Assembly: GCF_011758645.1 (NCBI RefSeq) | Contig: NZ_JAAMOZ010000003.1 | Coordinates: 62,001 to 126,000 of the forward strand | DNA from: Brooklawnia cerclae | GTDB taxonomy: Bacteria > Actinomycetota > Actinomycetes > Propionibacteriales > Propionibacteriaceae | Reading direction: 5' to 3' | Length of the DNA stretch: 64,000 bases | Shown here: one piece after another, positions 33,856-44,439 of the stretch | How the letters are laid out: every line of letters begins with the position of its first letter | How positions within the stretch are numbered: the first letter of the stretch is position 1 | Position numbers and translations under genes: made by a program | Notes under the pieces: model-generated | Seen by the model: the letters and a program-made list of their open reading frames with translations, nothing else | Database searches by the model: none | Told to the model about the DNA's origin: nothing

Positions 33856-34578
33856 ATGCTCGATGAGGAACTCGAGTCGTTTTCGGATCAGACGGCGGAC
33901 GATCATCCGCTGGGTCTGGCGGGGCAGGTCTACGACAGCCTGGTGGGGCTGATCCTCCAGGGTCAGCTGACCCCCCGGCAGCCCCTGCGCATCCACGCTC
34001 TGGCCCGTCGGCTCGGGGTGTCGGCGACCCCGGTGCGCGAGGCTCTCGTCCGGGCGAGCGCCATAGGCATCGTCACCCGAGAGAACAACAAAGGCTTCCG
34101 GGTCGCTCCGCGACCCAGCGCGGCGGAACTGGACGATCTGTTCGTGGCGCGCATCGCCCTTGAGGCACAGACTGCGCGCCTGGCATCGACGCGGGTGGAC
34201 GATTCGCTCATCGAGCATCTTGAAGAGGCGCTTGATTACCAGAGACGATGCGGCGAAGAGTCGACGTTCGAGAGCTTCACGGGCTTTCTCAACGGCGACC
34301 GGGTGTTTCATGCCCATATTGCCGAGGCGGCACGCAACAGGTTCTTGTCGACCGCGCTCGACATGCTCGGCAGTCATGTGCAGAGGTACCGGTCGTTCAA
34401 CGAGACCGTGGTGACCGACCGGGACGAGACCCTGGCCGAGCATCGCGCGATCATCGACGCGATCCGTGACCAGAACCCGCTCGCCGCCGAGGCCGCGATG
34501 ACGCTGCATCTGGCGAACCTCCGCATGCGTGTCCGCCGCGAGCGGATCGGTGAGGAGCCGGAGCAGCCCTCCCGGTGA
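33856..34578 (+). CDS. GntR-family (FCD domain) transcriptional regulator
   Basis: The product has 240 residues. An N-terminal winged helix is in YDSLVGLILQGQLTP then LARRLGVSATPVREALVRASAIG. The all-helical FCD effector domain follows, with metal/ligand residues in the DRVFHAHIAEAA segment and EHRAIIDAI. FadR-type FCD regulators usually respond to organic acids. The ATG at 33856 has AGGAGG eight bases upstream; a GTG three codons earlier overlaps that site. It is the first gene of the cassette and probably controls the pdxA-like and tct genes. Its effector is likely the imported carboxylate. Confidence 0.9.
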   Translation: MLDEELESFSDQTADDHPLGLAGQVYDSLVGLILQGQLTPRQPLRIHALARRLGVSATPVREALVRASAIGIVTRENNKGFRVAPRPSAAELDDLFVARIALEAQTARLASTRVDDSLIEHLEEALDYQRRCGEESTFESFTGFLNGDRVFHAHIAEAARNRFLSTALDMLGSHVQRYRSFNETVVTDRDETLAEHRAIIDAIRDQNPLAAEAAMTLHLANLRMRVRRERIGEEPEQPSR

Positions 34579-34602
34579 TCGGCCAGCAATTTTCTGCGAA
34601 GG

Positions 34603-34631
34603 TTGACTGACTCCAAAATATATACGATATT
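34603..34631 (+). promoter_or_regulatory. Possible promoter of the pdxA-like/tct operon
   Basis: TTGACT (34603-34608) and GATATT (34626-34631) are 17 bp apart in an AT-rich patch that stands out in the 254-bp gap 34579-34832. The patch includes ATATATACGATAT, which could bind the GntR-type regulator. The gap holds no recognisable gene. Confidence 0.4.
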
Positions 34632-34832
34632 AGTAAGTGCGTCATCAAGGCATCGCTGGCAAAGGAGACAGCACGAGGTGAACGGCGTCGTTCCGCGCAA
34701 GGCGCCGATCCGAGGGTGAGTCGCACGGGCGAAGACCCGGATGGAGCGCTGGGGGCCATGGTGGCCGACACGGCGTCAGCTGCCGATGCTGGCGGTGACG
34801 AGCGCGGATCGACGGGAAAGAGAGGACCCCGA

Positions 34833-35852
34833 ATGGGTACAACCACGACCGAAACCACCCGCCCACGACTGGCAATGACGCTCGGCGATCTGTCGGGCAT
34901 AGGCCCGGAGTTGGCTGTCAGGCTGCTTGCCTCCGCGCTCAATCGAGACAAGGCCGACGTACTTCTGCTTGCCTCCGCAGATGAACTGGAGCGTTTCGCT
35001 AACGAAGTCGGTGAGGCCGTTCCCGTATCGGCGCATGGGGAACCCGGCCATGTGACCCTGGTGGGCTCAAGGTTGGCCGATCAACCGGTGGAACGGGGCG
35101 TCGCATCAATGGCTGGCGGCAGGCGCTCGATGAGCGATCTGCTCGATTGCCTTGATCTGTTCAAGAAGGGCCGCGTCGACTCGATCATGTTCCTGCCGCT
35201 CAACAAGTCGGCCCTCCATGACGCCGGGATGCACGAGGAAGACGAACTGCGTTGGTTCGCGAAGGAACTCGGCTACAAGGGCGTGACCTCCGAACTCAAC
35301 TTTGCCGGAGGCCTCACAACTTCACGGGTGACGTCCCATTGCGCGATCAAGGAGGTTCCGGAACGCGTCAATGCCCGATCGGTCTTCGATGCCATCCGCT
35401 TGCTCCACGAGGTGATCAGCGCGAATGGAATCGACAAGCCGCGGCTGGCGGTGTGTGCCCTGAATCCGCACGCGGGCGAGTCTGGCCGGTTCGGGCGCGA
35501 GGAAATCGATCACATCGTGCCGGGGATCCGGTTGGCGCGGGACTCGGGCATCGATGCATCGGGGCCTTTCCCCTGTGACACGGTCTTCATCGCGGCCCGT
35601 GACGGCGCCTACGACGGCGTCGTGACGATGTATCACGATCAGGGACAGATCGCCATGAAACTCATGGGCTTCGACGCCGGGGTCACCGTTCAGGGCGGAC
35701 TCCCAGTGCCCATCGCCACACCGGCGCACGGCACTGCCTACGGCATCGTCGGGCAGAACAAAGCCAATGTCGGGGCGGCGCAGCAGGCATTCGACATAGC
35801 GGTCGCGCTCGGGCATCGCACCGTTGCCAACCGAGTGGGGGCCGGACGATGA
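34833..35852 (+). CDS. PdxA-family 4-phospho-hydroxyacid dehydrogenase
   Basis: The product has 339 residues, close to the usual 330. It has the PdxA fold with MTLGDLSGIGPELA at the N-terminus, the metal-ligand histidine in TSHCAIKEVPERV, the CALNPHAGESGRFG segment and MYHDQGQIAMKLMGF. PdxA makes the pyridoxal precursor; PdxA2 paralogues oxidise 4-phospho-threonate or erythronate. Clustering with a carboxylate transporter and a GntR regulator favours the catabolic PdxA2 type over vitamin B6 synthesis, but the DUF1537 kinase normally paired with PdxA2 is not present here. The ATG at 34833 follows AGAGAGGA. It overlaps tctB by ATGA. Confidence 0.86.
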   Translation: MGTTTTETTRPRLAMTLGDLSGIGPELAVRLLASALNRDKADVLLLASADELERFANEVGEAVPVSAHGEPGHVTLVGSRLADQPVERGVASMAGGRRSMSDLLDCLDLFKKGRVDSIMFLPLNKSALHDAGMHEEDELRWFAKELGYKGVTSELNFAGGLTTSRVTSHCAIKEVPERVNARSVFDAIRLLHEVISANGIDKPRLAVCALNPHAGESGRFGREEIDHIVPGIRLARDSGIDASGPFPCDTVFIAARDGAYDGVVTMYHDQGQIAMKLMGFDAGVTVQGGLPVPIATPAHGTAYGIVGQNKANVGAAQQAFDIAVALGHRTVANRVGAGR

Positions 35853-36421
35853 GCACGCCGATCGCGGGGCCGGCGCGCGCAGACGGCATTGCCGTCGACA
35901 AAGGTGCCTGGGCGACGAGGTTGGTCTTTCTCGTGGTCGGTGTCGCGGTTCTGGTCGCGGGAGTCGGGTACGGCCTCGAGACGGACGCGGGACTCGTCGG
36001 CCCAGGCCTGGTGCCGTTCGCGGCGGGCCTGGTGACCGTGGTGGCGTCCCTGTGGGAGTGCGTGCGGACGTTCCTGCTGGAGCGTCGTAGCGCGGGCCCG
36101 GACGCTACCGCGTCCCGGATTGCGAATACCGTCGAGGCGTCTGCTCCAGAGGACCTGGACAATTTCGGGCGCAGCACGCTTCAGCGCAATCGGGCAGTCG
36201 TTCTCGTGTTCCTCGTCCTGGCGGTGACGGTCGTGTTGACCTACGTCATCGGGCTGCTGCTGGCGCTGAGTCTCATGGTCATCGCCCTGTTGGTGCTCAT
36301 AGAGAAAAAGCGCTGGTGGGTCGGCCTTCTTGGCGGGGTGGCGGCGTTCCTGTTCGGCTACTTGGTGTTCGGCCTTGCACTCAAGGTTCCGCTGCCGACC
36401 GGGATGCTCGGTCTGATCTGA
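35849..36421 (+). CDS. tctB: Tripartite tricarboxylate transporter, small membrane subunit
   Basis: The product has 190 residues with four predicted helices, at about 24-42, 52-70, 118-150 and 158-180. This matches TctB proteins, the poorly conserved small subunit. It lies between the PdxA-like gene (ATGA overlap) and tctA, which supports the call more than sequence alone. With TctA it forms the membrane part of a secondary, binding-protein-dependent carboxylate importer. Confidence 0.85.
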   Translation: MSTPIAGPARADGIAVDKGAWATRLVFLVVGVAVLVAGVGYGLETDAGLVGPGLVPFAAGLVTVVASLWECVRTFLLERRSAGPDATASRIANTVEASAPEDLDNFGRSTLQRNRAVVLVFLVLAVTVVLTYVIGLLLALSLMVIALLVLIEKKRWWVGLLGGVAAFLFGYLVFGLALKVPLPTGMLGLI

Positions 36422-36434
36422 GGAAGTGGAGACA

Positions 36435-38075
36435 ATGCTCGAGAACATCCTTCTGGGATTTCAAACCTCCCTTACCCCTGAGAACCTGCTGTGGTGCCTC
36501 ATCGGCGTGGTCCTAGGTACGGTCATCGGCATGTTGCCGGGGCTCGGAGCGACTACCGGTGTGGCGATTCTCCTTCCGTTGACTCTCTCGATGGATCCGG
36601 TGACGGCGCTCATCATGCTGGCGGGCATCTACTACGGCTGTCAGTACGGCGGAACGATCGCGGCGGTCCTGATCGCGACGCCCGGTGACGCGAACGCAGT
36701 GGCGACGGTCATCGACGGCTACGCCCTGGCCAGAAAAGGACAAGCTGGCAAGGCGCTGGCCATCGCCGCCATCGGCTCGTTCGTGGCGGCCATCATCTCG
36801 TTGGTCCTGTTGTGCCTGGTGGCTGCCCCGATCGCGACGTTCGCTCTCAAGTTCGGGCCAGCCGAGATGCTGGCCATCATGATCATGGGATTGTTGACGA
36901 TCATCTCCTTCTCCGGTGAGAACCTGGCCAAGGGGCTCATGATGGCGGGGGTCGGCCTGTTCCTGTCGACGGTCGGCATGTCGTCGGGTTTCGCGAAGTC
37001 CCGGTTCACTTTCGGCAGCGTCAATCTGCTCGGCGGCATCGATTTCGTCGTCGTCATGATCGGAGTCTTTGCGATCGGCGAGGTCGTCAGTCAGATCGGG
37101 GCGGGTGGAGTGCAACCGATCCGGACGAGGATGCGCGACATGGTGATCCGCAGGAAGGACATCCAAGAGTCGCTGCCTTCCATCCTCCGGGGAACAGGGG
37201 TCGGGTTCCTGCTCGGTTGCCTGCCCGGGGCGGGCTCCACGCTGGCGGCGTTGGTGAGCTACGGAGTGGAGAAGCAGGTCAGCCCGTTCAAGGCGAATTT
37301 CGGCCATGGCGCCATTCAGGGCGTGGCGGCTGCGGAGTCGGCCAACAACGCTGCGGCCAACGCCAACTTCGTCCCGACCCTGGCCCTCGGCGTCCCGGGC
37401 GGCACAACGACGGCGGTGCTGCTCGGAGCATTCGTCATGTACGGCGTGCAGCCTGGCCCTCTGCTGTTTCAGAACCAGCCAGCTCTCGTCTGGGGGTTAC
37501 TGACGTCGTTCTTCATCGGCAACGTGATCCTGCTCGTACTGAATCTGCCGTTGGCTCCGGCCTTTGCACAGGTCTTGAGGCTGAACTACGCGTTCCTCTA
37601 TCCGGCGATTCTGTTCTTCAGCTTGATCGGCGCATTCGCGGTCGGCAACAACTCGTTTGCTCTGATCGTGGTGCTGGCTGCGGGGGTTGCGGGTTTCTTC
37701 CTGAAGAAGTACGACTACCCGACAGCGCCGCTGATCCTCGGACTCGTGCTCGGCCCGATGGCGGAAAAGGCGCTGGTCCAAACCTCCTCGTATGCCAACG
37801 GTGACCTGAGCGTCATCTTCACCGAGCCGATCGCACTCGCGATTCTCGTTCTCACCGTCGCGATCATGGCCGTGCCGAGCCTGGTCAAGCGGATTGCGTC
37901 GGCCGGCAAGAAGCGGGGTGATGCCGGAATCGGCGCGAGCAGCGGTACCCCGGACGCTCCAGTGGCTGAGAGCGATGCCGCGGCTCCTGATCCCGAGGCG
38001 GGTATCAGTTCTGCGACAGCTGGTGGCAGCGAGCGCGCCACGAGTACGGCGTCATCGCGCGCCATGCCCGACTGA
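36435..38075 (+). CDS. tctA: Tripartite tricarboxylate transporter, large permease subunit
   Basis: The product has 546 residues with about 12 helices. The TctA signatures are VLGTVIGMLPGLGATTGVAILLP near the N-terminus, YYGCQYGGTIAAVLI, and GFLLGCLPGAGSTLAALVSYG. A polar Ala/Ser/Asp-rich tail of about 50 residues follows the last helix. The start is taken as ATG 36435 (MLENILLGF, the usual family opening) rather than GTG 36426. It works with TctB and the lipoprotein TctC encoded on either side to import a carboxylate using an ion gradient. Confidence 0.94.
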   Translation: MLENILLGFQTSLTPENLLWCLIGVVLGTVIGMLPGLGATTGVAILLPLTLSMDPVTALIMLAGIYYGCQYGGTIAAVLIATPGDANAVATVIDGYALARKGQAGKALAIAAIGSFVAAIISLVLLCLVAAPIATFALKFGPAEMLAIMIMGLLTIISFSGENLAKGLMMAGVGLFLSTVGMSSGFAKSRFTFGSVNLLGGIDFVVVMIGVFAIGEVVSQIGAGGVQPIRTRMRDMVIRRKDIQESLPSILRGTGVGFLLGCLPGAGSTLAALVSYGVEKQVSPFKANFGHGAIQGVAAAESANNAAANANFVPTLALGVPGGTTTAVLLGAFVMYGVQPGPLLFQNQPALVWGLLTSFFIGNVILLVLNLPLAPAFAQVLRLNYAFLYPAILFFSLIGAFAVGNNSFALIVVLAAGVAGFFLKKYDYPTAPLILGLVLGPMAEKALVQTSSYANGDLSVIFTEPIALAILVLTVAIMAVPSLVKRIASAGKKRGDAGIGASSGTPDAPVAESDAAAPDPEAGISSATAGGSERATSTASSRAMPD

Positions 38076-38161
38076 GTGACTCATGCGTCCGATTCCCGGT
38101 GGCGGCCGGGACGAAGCAGACCGATTTCGTGCAACGAATAGTGATCAGGAGAACCACATCA

Positions 38162-39133
38162 ATGAACACTCGCAAAGCAGCAAGATTCATTGCCTGCGCC
38201 ACCGTCGCGGTGTCGCTCACAGCATGCTCCGGTGGTAGCACCCCTAGTGGTGACGGGAGCTTCAACCCGGGGAATCGCCTCACCATGATCGTCCCCATGG
38301 CCGCCGGCGGCGGCTCGGATCTTTCGGGACGTGCCATCGCGTCAGGTTTGGAGTCCGTGGTCGGGCAGACGATCTCCGTCGAAAACTTGGAAGGTGGGGG
38401 TGGTGCCGTGGGATACGCGGCGTTCATGGGTGATGAAGGGGACGCCTCGTACCTACTCGCCACTGAGACCGCACTGGTCAACCTGCCGTTGACCGAGGAT
38501 GTGCCGTTCACATGGCGTTCTTTCACCCCGATCATGAAAGTCGGCCAGGACTCCACAATCATGGTGGTTCCCACGAGCGCCAGTTTCGAGACGTGCGCGG
38601 ATGTCGTGGATGCAGCAAGGTCGGGGCAGGTGCGCGTGGCGGTCTCCGGAGGAGTCACGGGAAACGATGCCATCCAGTTCGGGCTTATCGAGCAGGACCA
38701 GGACGTCGAGTTCCAGCGTGTCCCCTACGAATCGGGCGGTGAGGTCATCGCCGCCCTCCTCGGTGGGCATGTCGACGTGTCGCTCACCAACCCCAGCGAA
38801 GTGATGGGGCAATTGGAAGCCGGCGATCTGAAGCCGCTGTGCGTGATCGCGGAAGAGCGCTATGAATACCCCGAACTTGCCGACATACCGACAACTGTTG
38901 AGCAAGGGATCAATGTCACCTTCTCGCAGTTCCGGGGCATCATCGCCCCCGGTGGTATCTCGGACGAGGCCAAGGCCTACTGGATCGATGCCTCCAGGAC
39001 CTATGTCGAGTCGGATGCCTTCAAGGAGTACATGTCGACGAACTACATGCAGACAGACCCGCTCTTCGGGGACGATTTCGCGTCCTATCTCGAGACCTAC
39101 GAGGCTGATCTGAAGGCCGGGTTGGAGAGCTGA
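38162..39133 (+). CDS. tctC: Tripartite tricarboxylate transporter substrate-binding lipoprotein
   Basis: The product has 323 residues. The signal MNTRKAARFIACATVAVSLT ends in a lipobox (TAC), anchoring the mature protein at Cys22. The Bug/TctC fold is shown by MIVPMAAGGGSDLSGRAIA, the ligand-binding loop, and GGHVDVSLTNPSEVMGQLEAG. An AGGAG lies ten bases before the ATG. It captures the substrate outside the cell for TctAB. The family binds many carboxylates, so citrate should not be assumed. Confidence 0.92.
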   Translation: MNTRKAARFIACATVAVSLTACSGGSTPSGDGSFNPGNRLTMIVPMAAGGGSDLSGRAIASGLESVVGQTISVENLEGGGGAVGYAAFMGDEGDASYLLATETALVNLPLTEDVPFTWRSFTPIMKVGQDSTIMVVPTSASFETCADVVDAARSGQVRVAVSGGVTGNDAIQFGLIEQDQDVEFQRVPYESGGEVIAALLGGHVDVSLTNPSEVMGQLEAGDLKPLCVIAEERYEYPELADIPTTVEQGINVTFSQFRGIIAPGGISDEAKAYWIDASRTYVESDAFKEYMSTNYMQTDPLFGDDFASYLETYEADLKAGLES

Positions 39134-39151
39134 TCGTCCTCTCCGCCCACT

Positions 39152-39188
39152 GGAGGTGCCATTCTCGCCCCGAGGGGATGGCACCTCC
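39152..39188 (+). terminator. Terminator of the tct operon
   Basis: GGAGGTGCCAT (39152-39162) pairs with ATGGCACCTCC (39178-39188), an 11-bp perfect stem with a 15-base loop. It begins 19 bp after the tctC stop and is followed by TT. It marks the right end of the cassette, just before repeat copy B. Confidence 0.78.
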
Positions 39189-39204
39189 TTCATGTCCGCC
39201 TCAG

Positions 39205-39311
39205 TTCACGCGGGCCGCGTGTCTTTCCCGAGGACGCCCGGTTCTCCCGCGGGCGCTGTACCACCCGCGGGAGAACACAACACCCGCGTGAGGTCAGGCG
39301 GCCCGCGTGAA
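39205..39311 (+). repeat. 107-bp palindromic repeat, copy B
   Basis: Perfect 14-bp terminal inverted repeats, TTCACGCGGGCCGC and GCGGCCCGCGTGAA, with inner CCCGCGGG arms. It has the same length and orientation as copy A at 33636-33742. It lies between the tct terminator and the dnaK promoter, in the 405-bp gap 39134-39538. No other gene is seen in that gap. Confidence 0.87.
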
Positions 39312-39406
39312 GCACGCATGATGGACCCGCGTGGAGCAGATGCAGACCCGCGTGACCCAAGTACCGACCCGGATGGCAGCCCGGGAATAACCCTGATCGG
39401 CACACG

Positions 39407-39427
39407 GTTGAGTCGAGTGGACTCAAC
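39407..39427. promoter_or_regulatory. HAIR operator (HspR-binding) upstream of dnaK
   Basis: GTTGAGT-N7-ACTCAAC matches the HspR-associated inverted repeat (consensus CTTGAGT-N7-ACTCAAG) at 12 of 14 positions. A further half-site ACTCAACTT is at 39449-39457. HspR, encoded last in this operon, would repress dnaK expression here together with DnaK. The same sequence occurs before clpB. Confidence 0.88.
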
Positions 39428-39448
39428 TTGGTCGGATGAGTGCGTTAG

Positions 39449-41389
<1,941 letters not shown>

Positions 41390-41400
41390 GCACGAGTCTG

Positions 41401-41427
41401 GCGGCGCCCGGGACAACCGGGCGCCGC
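41401..41427 (+). other. Hairpin between dnaK and grpE
   Basis: An 11-bp perfect GC-rich stem (41401-41411 with 41417-41427) with a 5-base loop begins 11 bp after the dnaK stop. No T-run follows, so transcription can continue. It may reduce downstream expression or stabilise the dnaK message, giving more DnaK than GrpE. Confidence 0.65.
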
Positions 41428-41455
41428 AGGCGCGCTCTCGTAGGAGGACAACACA

Positions 41456-42082
41456 ATGACTGAACCCGTGGACAGGCCGGCCGAGCAGGCCCAGGACGAG
41501 CGTCCGGACGTGGTGGACGACGATCGGGCCACAGCGGCGGCGACCGAGTCCCCGGAGGATGCCTCCCGGCGTCTCCAGGCCTTGGTGGACGAGCGCACCG
41601 AGGACCTGAAACGTGTGCAGGCCGAGTACATCAACTACAAGAAGCGTGTGGACCGTGATCGGTCGCTGGCCCGGCAGGCCGGGGCGGAGTCGGTGCTGCG
41701 CGATCTCATGCCGGTCTTCGACTCGATCGTGGCCGCCGGTCGGCACGACGAACTCGCCGGTGGGTTCAAGCTGACCGCCGACGAGCTCACGAGGGTGGCA
41801 CACGCCCATGGCCTGGAGTCGTTCGGCGAGCCGGGCGACGAGTTCGACCCGCGGTTGCACGAGGCGCTCATGCAGGTCGCCGTCCCCGGCACCGGCGAGA
41901 TGACCGTCAAGGACGTCATGCAGGTCGGCTACCGGATCGGCGACCAGGTGGTTCGTCCCGCCCGGGTGGTCGTGGCGGTGCCCGACGGCACGGACGACGG
42001 CTCGGAGGCGGCCAGGGCTGCGGAGGACGCGGGAAGCGGCGACGCGGATCAGGCGCGACCGGAGGCCGACGAGGCTCGGTGA
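41456..42082 (+). CDS. grpE: Nucleotide exchange factor GrpE
   Basis: The product has 208 residues. An acidic disordered N-terminus precedes the long dimerising helix ([23 protein letters not shown] region), then the beta-wing domain with [10 protein letters not shown]-like [12 protein letters not shown] and [16 protein letters not shown]. It ejects ADP from DnaK. An unusually long charged C-terminal tail of about 35 residues follows the wing. The ATG follows TAGGAGGA. Confidence 0.96.
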   Translation: MTEPVDRPAEQAQDERPDVVDDDRATAAATESPEDASRRLQALVDERTEDLKRVQAEYINYKKRVDRDRSLARQAGAESVLRDLMPVFDSIVAAGRHDELAGGFKLTADELTRVAHAHGLESFGEPGDEFDPRLHEALMQVAVPGTGEMTVKDVMQVGYRIGDQVVRPARVVVAVPDGTDDGSEAARAAEDAGSGDADQARPEADEAR

Positions 42083-42118
42083 CGGCGACCCGGTGACGAT
42101 GGGAAGGGGGATCCAACG

Positions 42119-43294
42119 GTGAGCTCGAGAGACTGGCTGGAGAAGGACTACTACAAGGTCCTCGGTGTGTCGAAGGACGCCAAGCCCGAGCAGATCAAGA
42201 AGGCGTTCCGCAAGATCGCGCGCGAGAACCACCCCGACCAGCATCCCGGCGACAAGGCCGCCGAGCAGCGGTTCAAGGAGGCCTCCGAGGCCCACGACAT
42301 CCTCTCCGACCCGCAGAAGCGGCGCGAGTACGACGATCAGCGCAGTCTGTTCGGCGGGGGCTCGAGCTTCCACTTCCCTCGCGGGGGTCAGGCGAGCACC
42401 GCTCACGCGTCGGGTGAGGACGTCTTCCGTACGGTGAGCGACACGGGTCTGGGCGATCTGTTCAGCAACCTGTTCGGACAGGCGACCTCGCCGACCAGAC
42501 GCGCGTCCGGCCGTGGCCCGCGTCGTGGGGCTGACGTCGAGGGCGAGGTCACCATCGGCTTCAACGAATCGGTCGAGGGTGCGACCGTCGGCGTCCAGAT
42601 GATCAGTGAGGACGCCTGCCCCGCCTGTCACGGCACCGGGGCAAAGGCGGGAACGTCACCGCGCGTCTGCCCGACCTGCCAGGGATCGGGCATGCAGCAG
42701 TCGACCTCGGGGGGCGTCTTCCAGGTCGCCGAGCCATGCCGCGAATGCCACGGCCGCGGCCTGATCGTCGACGATCCCTGTGAGGTCTGCCACGGTTCCG
42801 GGCGTTCCCAGAGCCGGCACACGATGCAGGTGCGCATTCCCGCCGGCGTGATCGACGGGCAGAAGATCCGCATCAAGGGCAAGGGCAGCGCGGGCGAGAA
42901 CGGTGGAGCGGCCGGCGACCTGTACGTGGTCGTCCATGTGCGTCCGCACCCGGTGTTCGGACGCCAGGGGGACAACCTGACGGTCACGGTTCCCGTGACG
43001 TTCGCCGAGGCCGCGCTCGGGGCGGAGATCGAGGTGCCCACGATCGAGGGCTCGACGGTCAAGCTGCGGGTTCCGGCGGGGACACCCAACGGGCGGACGT
43101 TCCGTGTCCGGGGCCGTGGCGTCGCCAGATCGGCCGGAGCCCAGTCGTCGGGGACCAGGGGTGACCTGCTCGTCACCATCGAGGTGCAGGTACCGGGATC
43201 GCTGTCGAACGCCGCTCGCGAGGCCCTCGAGGCCTATGCCGGCGCCGCCGGTGAGCCGAATCCGCGGGCCGGGCTGCTGGCGCGGGCGCGATGA
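42119..43294 (+). CDS. dnaJ: Chaperone DnaJ (Hsp40)
   Basis: The product has 391 residues. The J domain (about residues 10-75) carries the HPD motif in ENHPDQHPG, which stimulates DnaK ATPase. A Gly/Phe-poor linker follows. Four zinc repeats of CXXCXGXG type are present: CPACHGTG, CPTCQGSG, CRECHGRG and CEVCHGSG. The C-terminal substrate domains follow. The GTG start at 42119 has AAGGGGG upstream. It overlaps hspR by ATGA. This is the classical DnaJ1 of the HspR operon. Confidence 0.96.
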   Translation: MSSRDWLEKDYYKVLGVSKDAKPEQIKKAFRKIARENHPDQHPGDKAAEQRFKEASEAHDILSDPQKRREYDDQRSLFGGGSSFHFPRGGQASTAHASGEDVFRTVSDTGLGDLFSNLFGQATSPTRRASGRGPRRGADVEGEVTIGFNESVEGATVGVQMISEDACPACHGTGAKAGTSPRVCPTCQGSGMQQSTSGGVFQVAEPCRECHGRGLIVDDPCEVCHGSGRSQSRHTMQVRIPAGVIDGQKIRIKGKGSAGENGGAAGDLYVVVHVRPHPVFGRQGDNLTVTVPVTFAEAALGAEIEVPTIEGSTVKLRVPAGTPNGRTFRVRGRGVARSAGAQSSGTRGDLLVTIEVQVPGSLSNAAREALEAYAGAAGEPNPRAGLLARAR

Positions 43295-43719
43295 ACACCT
43301 CCGAGCGGCTCCCTCAGCTGATGGACCCGGACGCCCCGGCGTTCAGCATCTCCGTCGCGGCGGCGCTGGCCGACATGCATCCCCAGACGTTGCGCACCTA
43401 CGACCGGCTGGGGCTCGTCGTCCCCAGCCGGGCACGAGGCGGAGGACGACGCTATTCCCCGCGTGACGTCGGCAAGCTGCGACTGATCCAGCATCTGTCG
43501 CACGAGGAGGGCATCAACCTCAACGGCATCCGGCGGATCATCGACCTCCAGTCCGAGTTGGACGAGACCCGCCATCGTCTGGACGAGTTGGCCTCGCTCG
43601 TCCGGCAGTTCGCCGAACAACGGGAGACGATGGCCCCGCGCGTGTTCGCCGCGGGATCATCGGGATACGTGGCGCAGGGGCGTCGTCCCCGTCGGCCGTT
43701 GGCCCTACCCGGGAGTTGA
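43291..43719 (+). CDS. hspR: Heat-shock repressor HspR (MerR family)
   Basis: The product has 142 residues. The MerR-type helix-turn-helix is ISVAAALADMHPQTLRTYDRLGLV, then the wing RARGGGRRYSPRDVGKLRLIQHL, and a coiled-coil region. HspR binds HAIR sequences, found here upstream of dnaK (39407) and clpB (46750), so both are likely members of its regulon and the operon is autoregulated. The start overlaps the dnaJ stop (ATGA). Confidence 0.95.
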   Translation: MNTSERLPQLMDPDAPAFSISVAAALADMHPQTLRTYDRLGLVVPSRARGGGRRYSPRDVGKLRLIQHLSHEEGINLNGIRRIIDLQSELDETRHRLDELASLVRQFAEQRETMAPRVFAAGSSGYVAQGRRPRRPLALPGS

Positions 43720-43732
43720 GGGTCCTCCCGGG
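43708..43732 (+). terminator. Hairpin over the hspR stop codon
   Basis: CCCGGGAG (43708-43715) and CTCCCGGG (43725-43732) form an 8-bp stem whose 9-base loop contains the hspR stop codon. It is the probable end of the dnaK operon, without a T-run. Confidence 0.55.
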
Positions 43733-43794
43733 GTCGCGCATGGTGGCGCGGGACCGCGAAACGTCCTAACCTGAAAGGCGTCGTTGCTGCAGTG

Positions 43795-43813
43795 ATACAT
43801 CGGCACGATATAT
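43795..43813. promoter_or_regulatory. Putative PadR operator
   Basis: ATACATCG-GCA-CGATATAT, with arms matching at seven of eight positions, lies 38 bp upstream of the PadR-type gene in the 132-bp gap after hspR. PadR proteins often autoregulate through such AT-rich dyads. This is inferred from sequence only. Confidence 0.5.
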
Positions 43814-43851
43814 TGAACGCGTCGTAAGTCGTCCCGAGTGTGAGGATTCCC

Positions 43852-44439
43852 ATGTCACTGCGCCAGCAGACCCTGGATCTGGCGATCCTCGGTCGCTTGA
43901 TGCGCGGGCCTTCGCACGGGTACGAACTGCGCAAGCACGTCAACGTGGTCATGGGATACCTGCACAAGGTCTCCTTCGGATCCCTCTACCCGGCGCTGCG
44001 GCGCCTGCTGGACAGCGGATTCATCTGTGACTGCGGAGCGGGCCGGACGACCCTCATCGTCGGCAACCGTTCGCGACGTGTGTACCACCTCACCACCTCC
44101 GGCCAGGAGCACCTCACGCGTGAACTGGCCGCTGCCGAGCGCCAGGCGGTGTCGGACGACGACTTCGGCGTCCGCTTCAGCCTGTTCGGGATCACCGATC
44201 CCCGCACCCGGCTGTTCGTCCTGCGTGGACGACGTGACCACATCTGGTCCCGGCTGGTGGCGCTCGACGAGTGCGTCCAGCCCGACCAGGACGCCTATAC
44301 CCAGGAGCTTGTGCGGCACCAGCGCGAGAGCGTCGCGCAGGAAGTGGCCTGGCTCGACCAGGTCATCGCCGCAGAAGAAAACGCGTCCGTGAACGGGACT
44401 GTCCCGTCAGGCGCCTACTCAACCAAGGAGAACAGATGA
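43852..44439 (+). CDS. PadR-family transcriptional regulator
   Basis: The product has 195 residues. The PadR winged helix covers [28 protein letters not shown] to [17 protein letters not shown], with a long helical C-terminal dimerisation region. The ATG at 43852 has GAGGA six bases upstream; a GTG four codons earlier is less likely. Its stop overlaps the ino1 start (ATGA), so the regulator and the inositol gene are translated together. A PadR-type gene also adjoins ino1 in mycobacteria, which suggests a conserved regulator of inositol synthesis. Confidence 0.88.
   Translation: MSLRQQTLDLAILGRLMRGPSHGYELRKHVNVVMGYLHKVSFGSLYPALRRLLDSGFICDCGAGRTTLIVGNRSRRVYHLTTSGQEHLTRELAAAERQAVSDDDFGVRFSLFGITDPRTRLFVLRGRRDHIWSRLVALDECVQPDQDAYTQELVRHQRESVAQEVAWLDQVIAAEENASVNGTVPSGAYSTKENR

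Noticed and set aside
33401-33952. Protein-coding gene through the palindromic repeat region
   Set aside because: The frames run through repeat copy A, and a similar translation appears at copy B only because the DNA repeats. No start site or family is supported.
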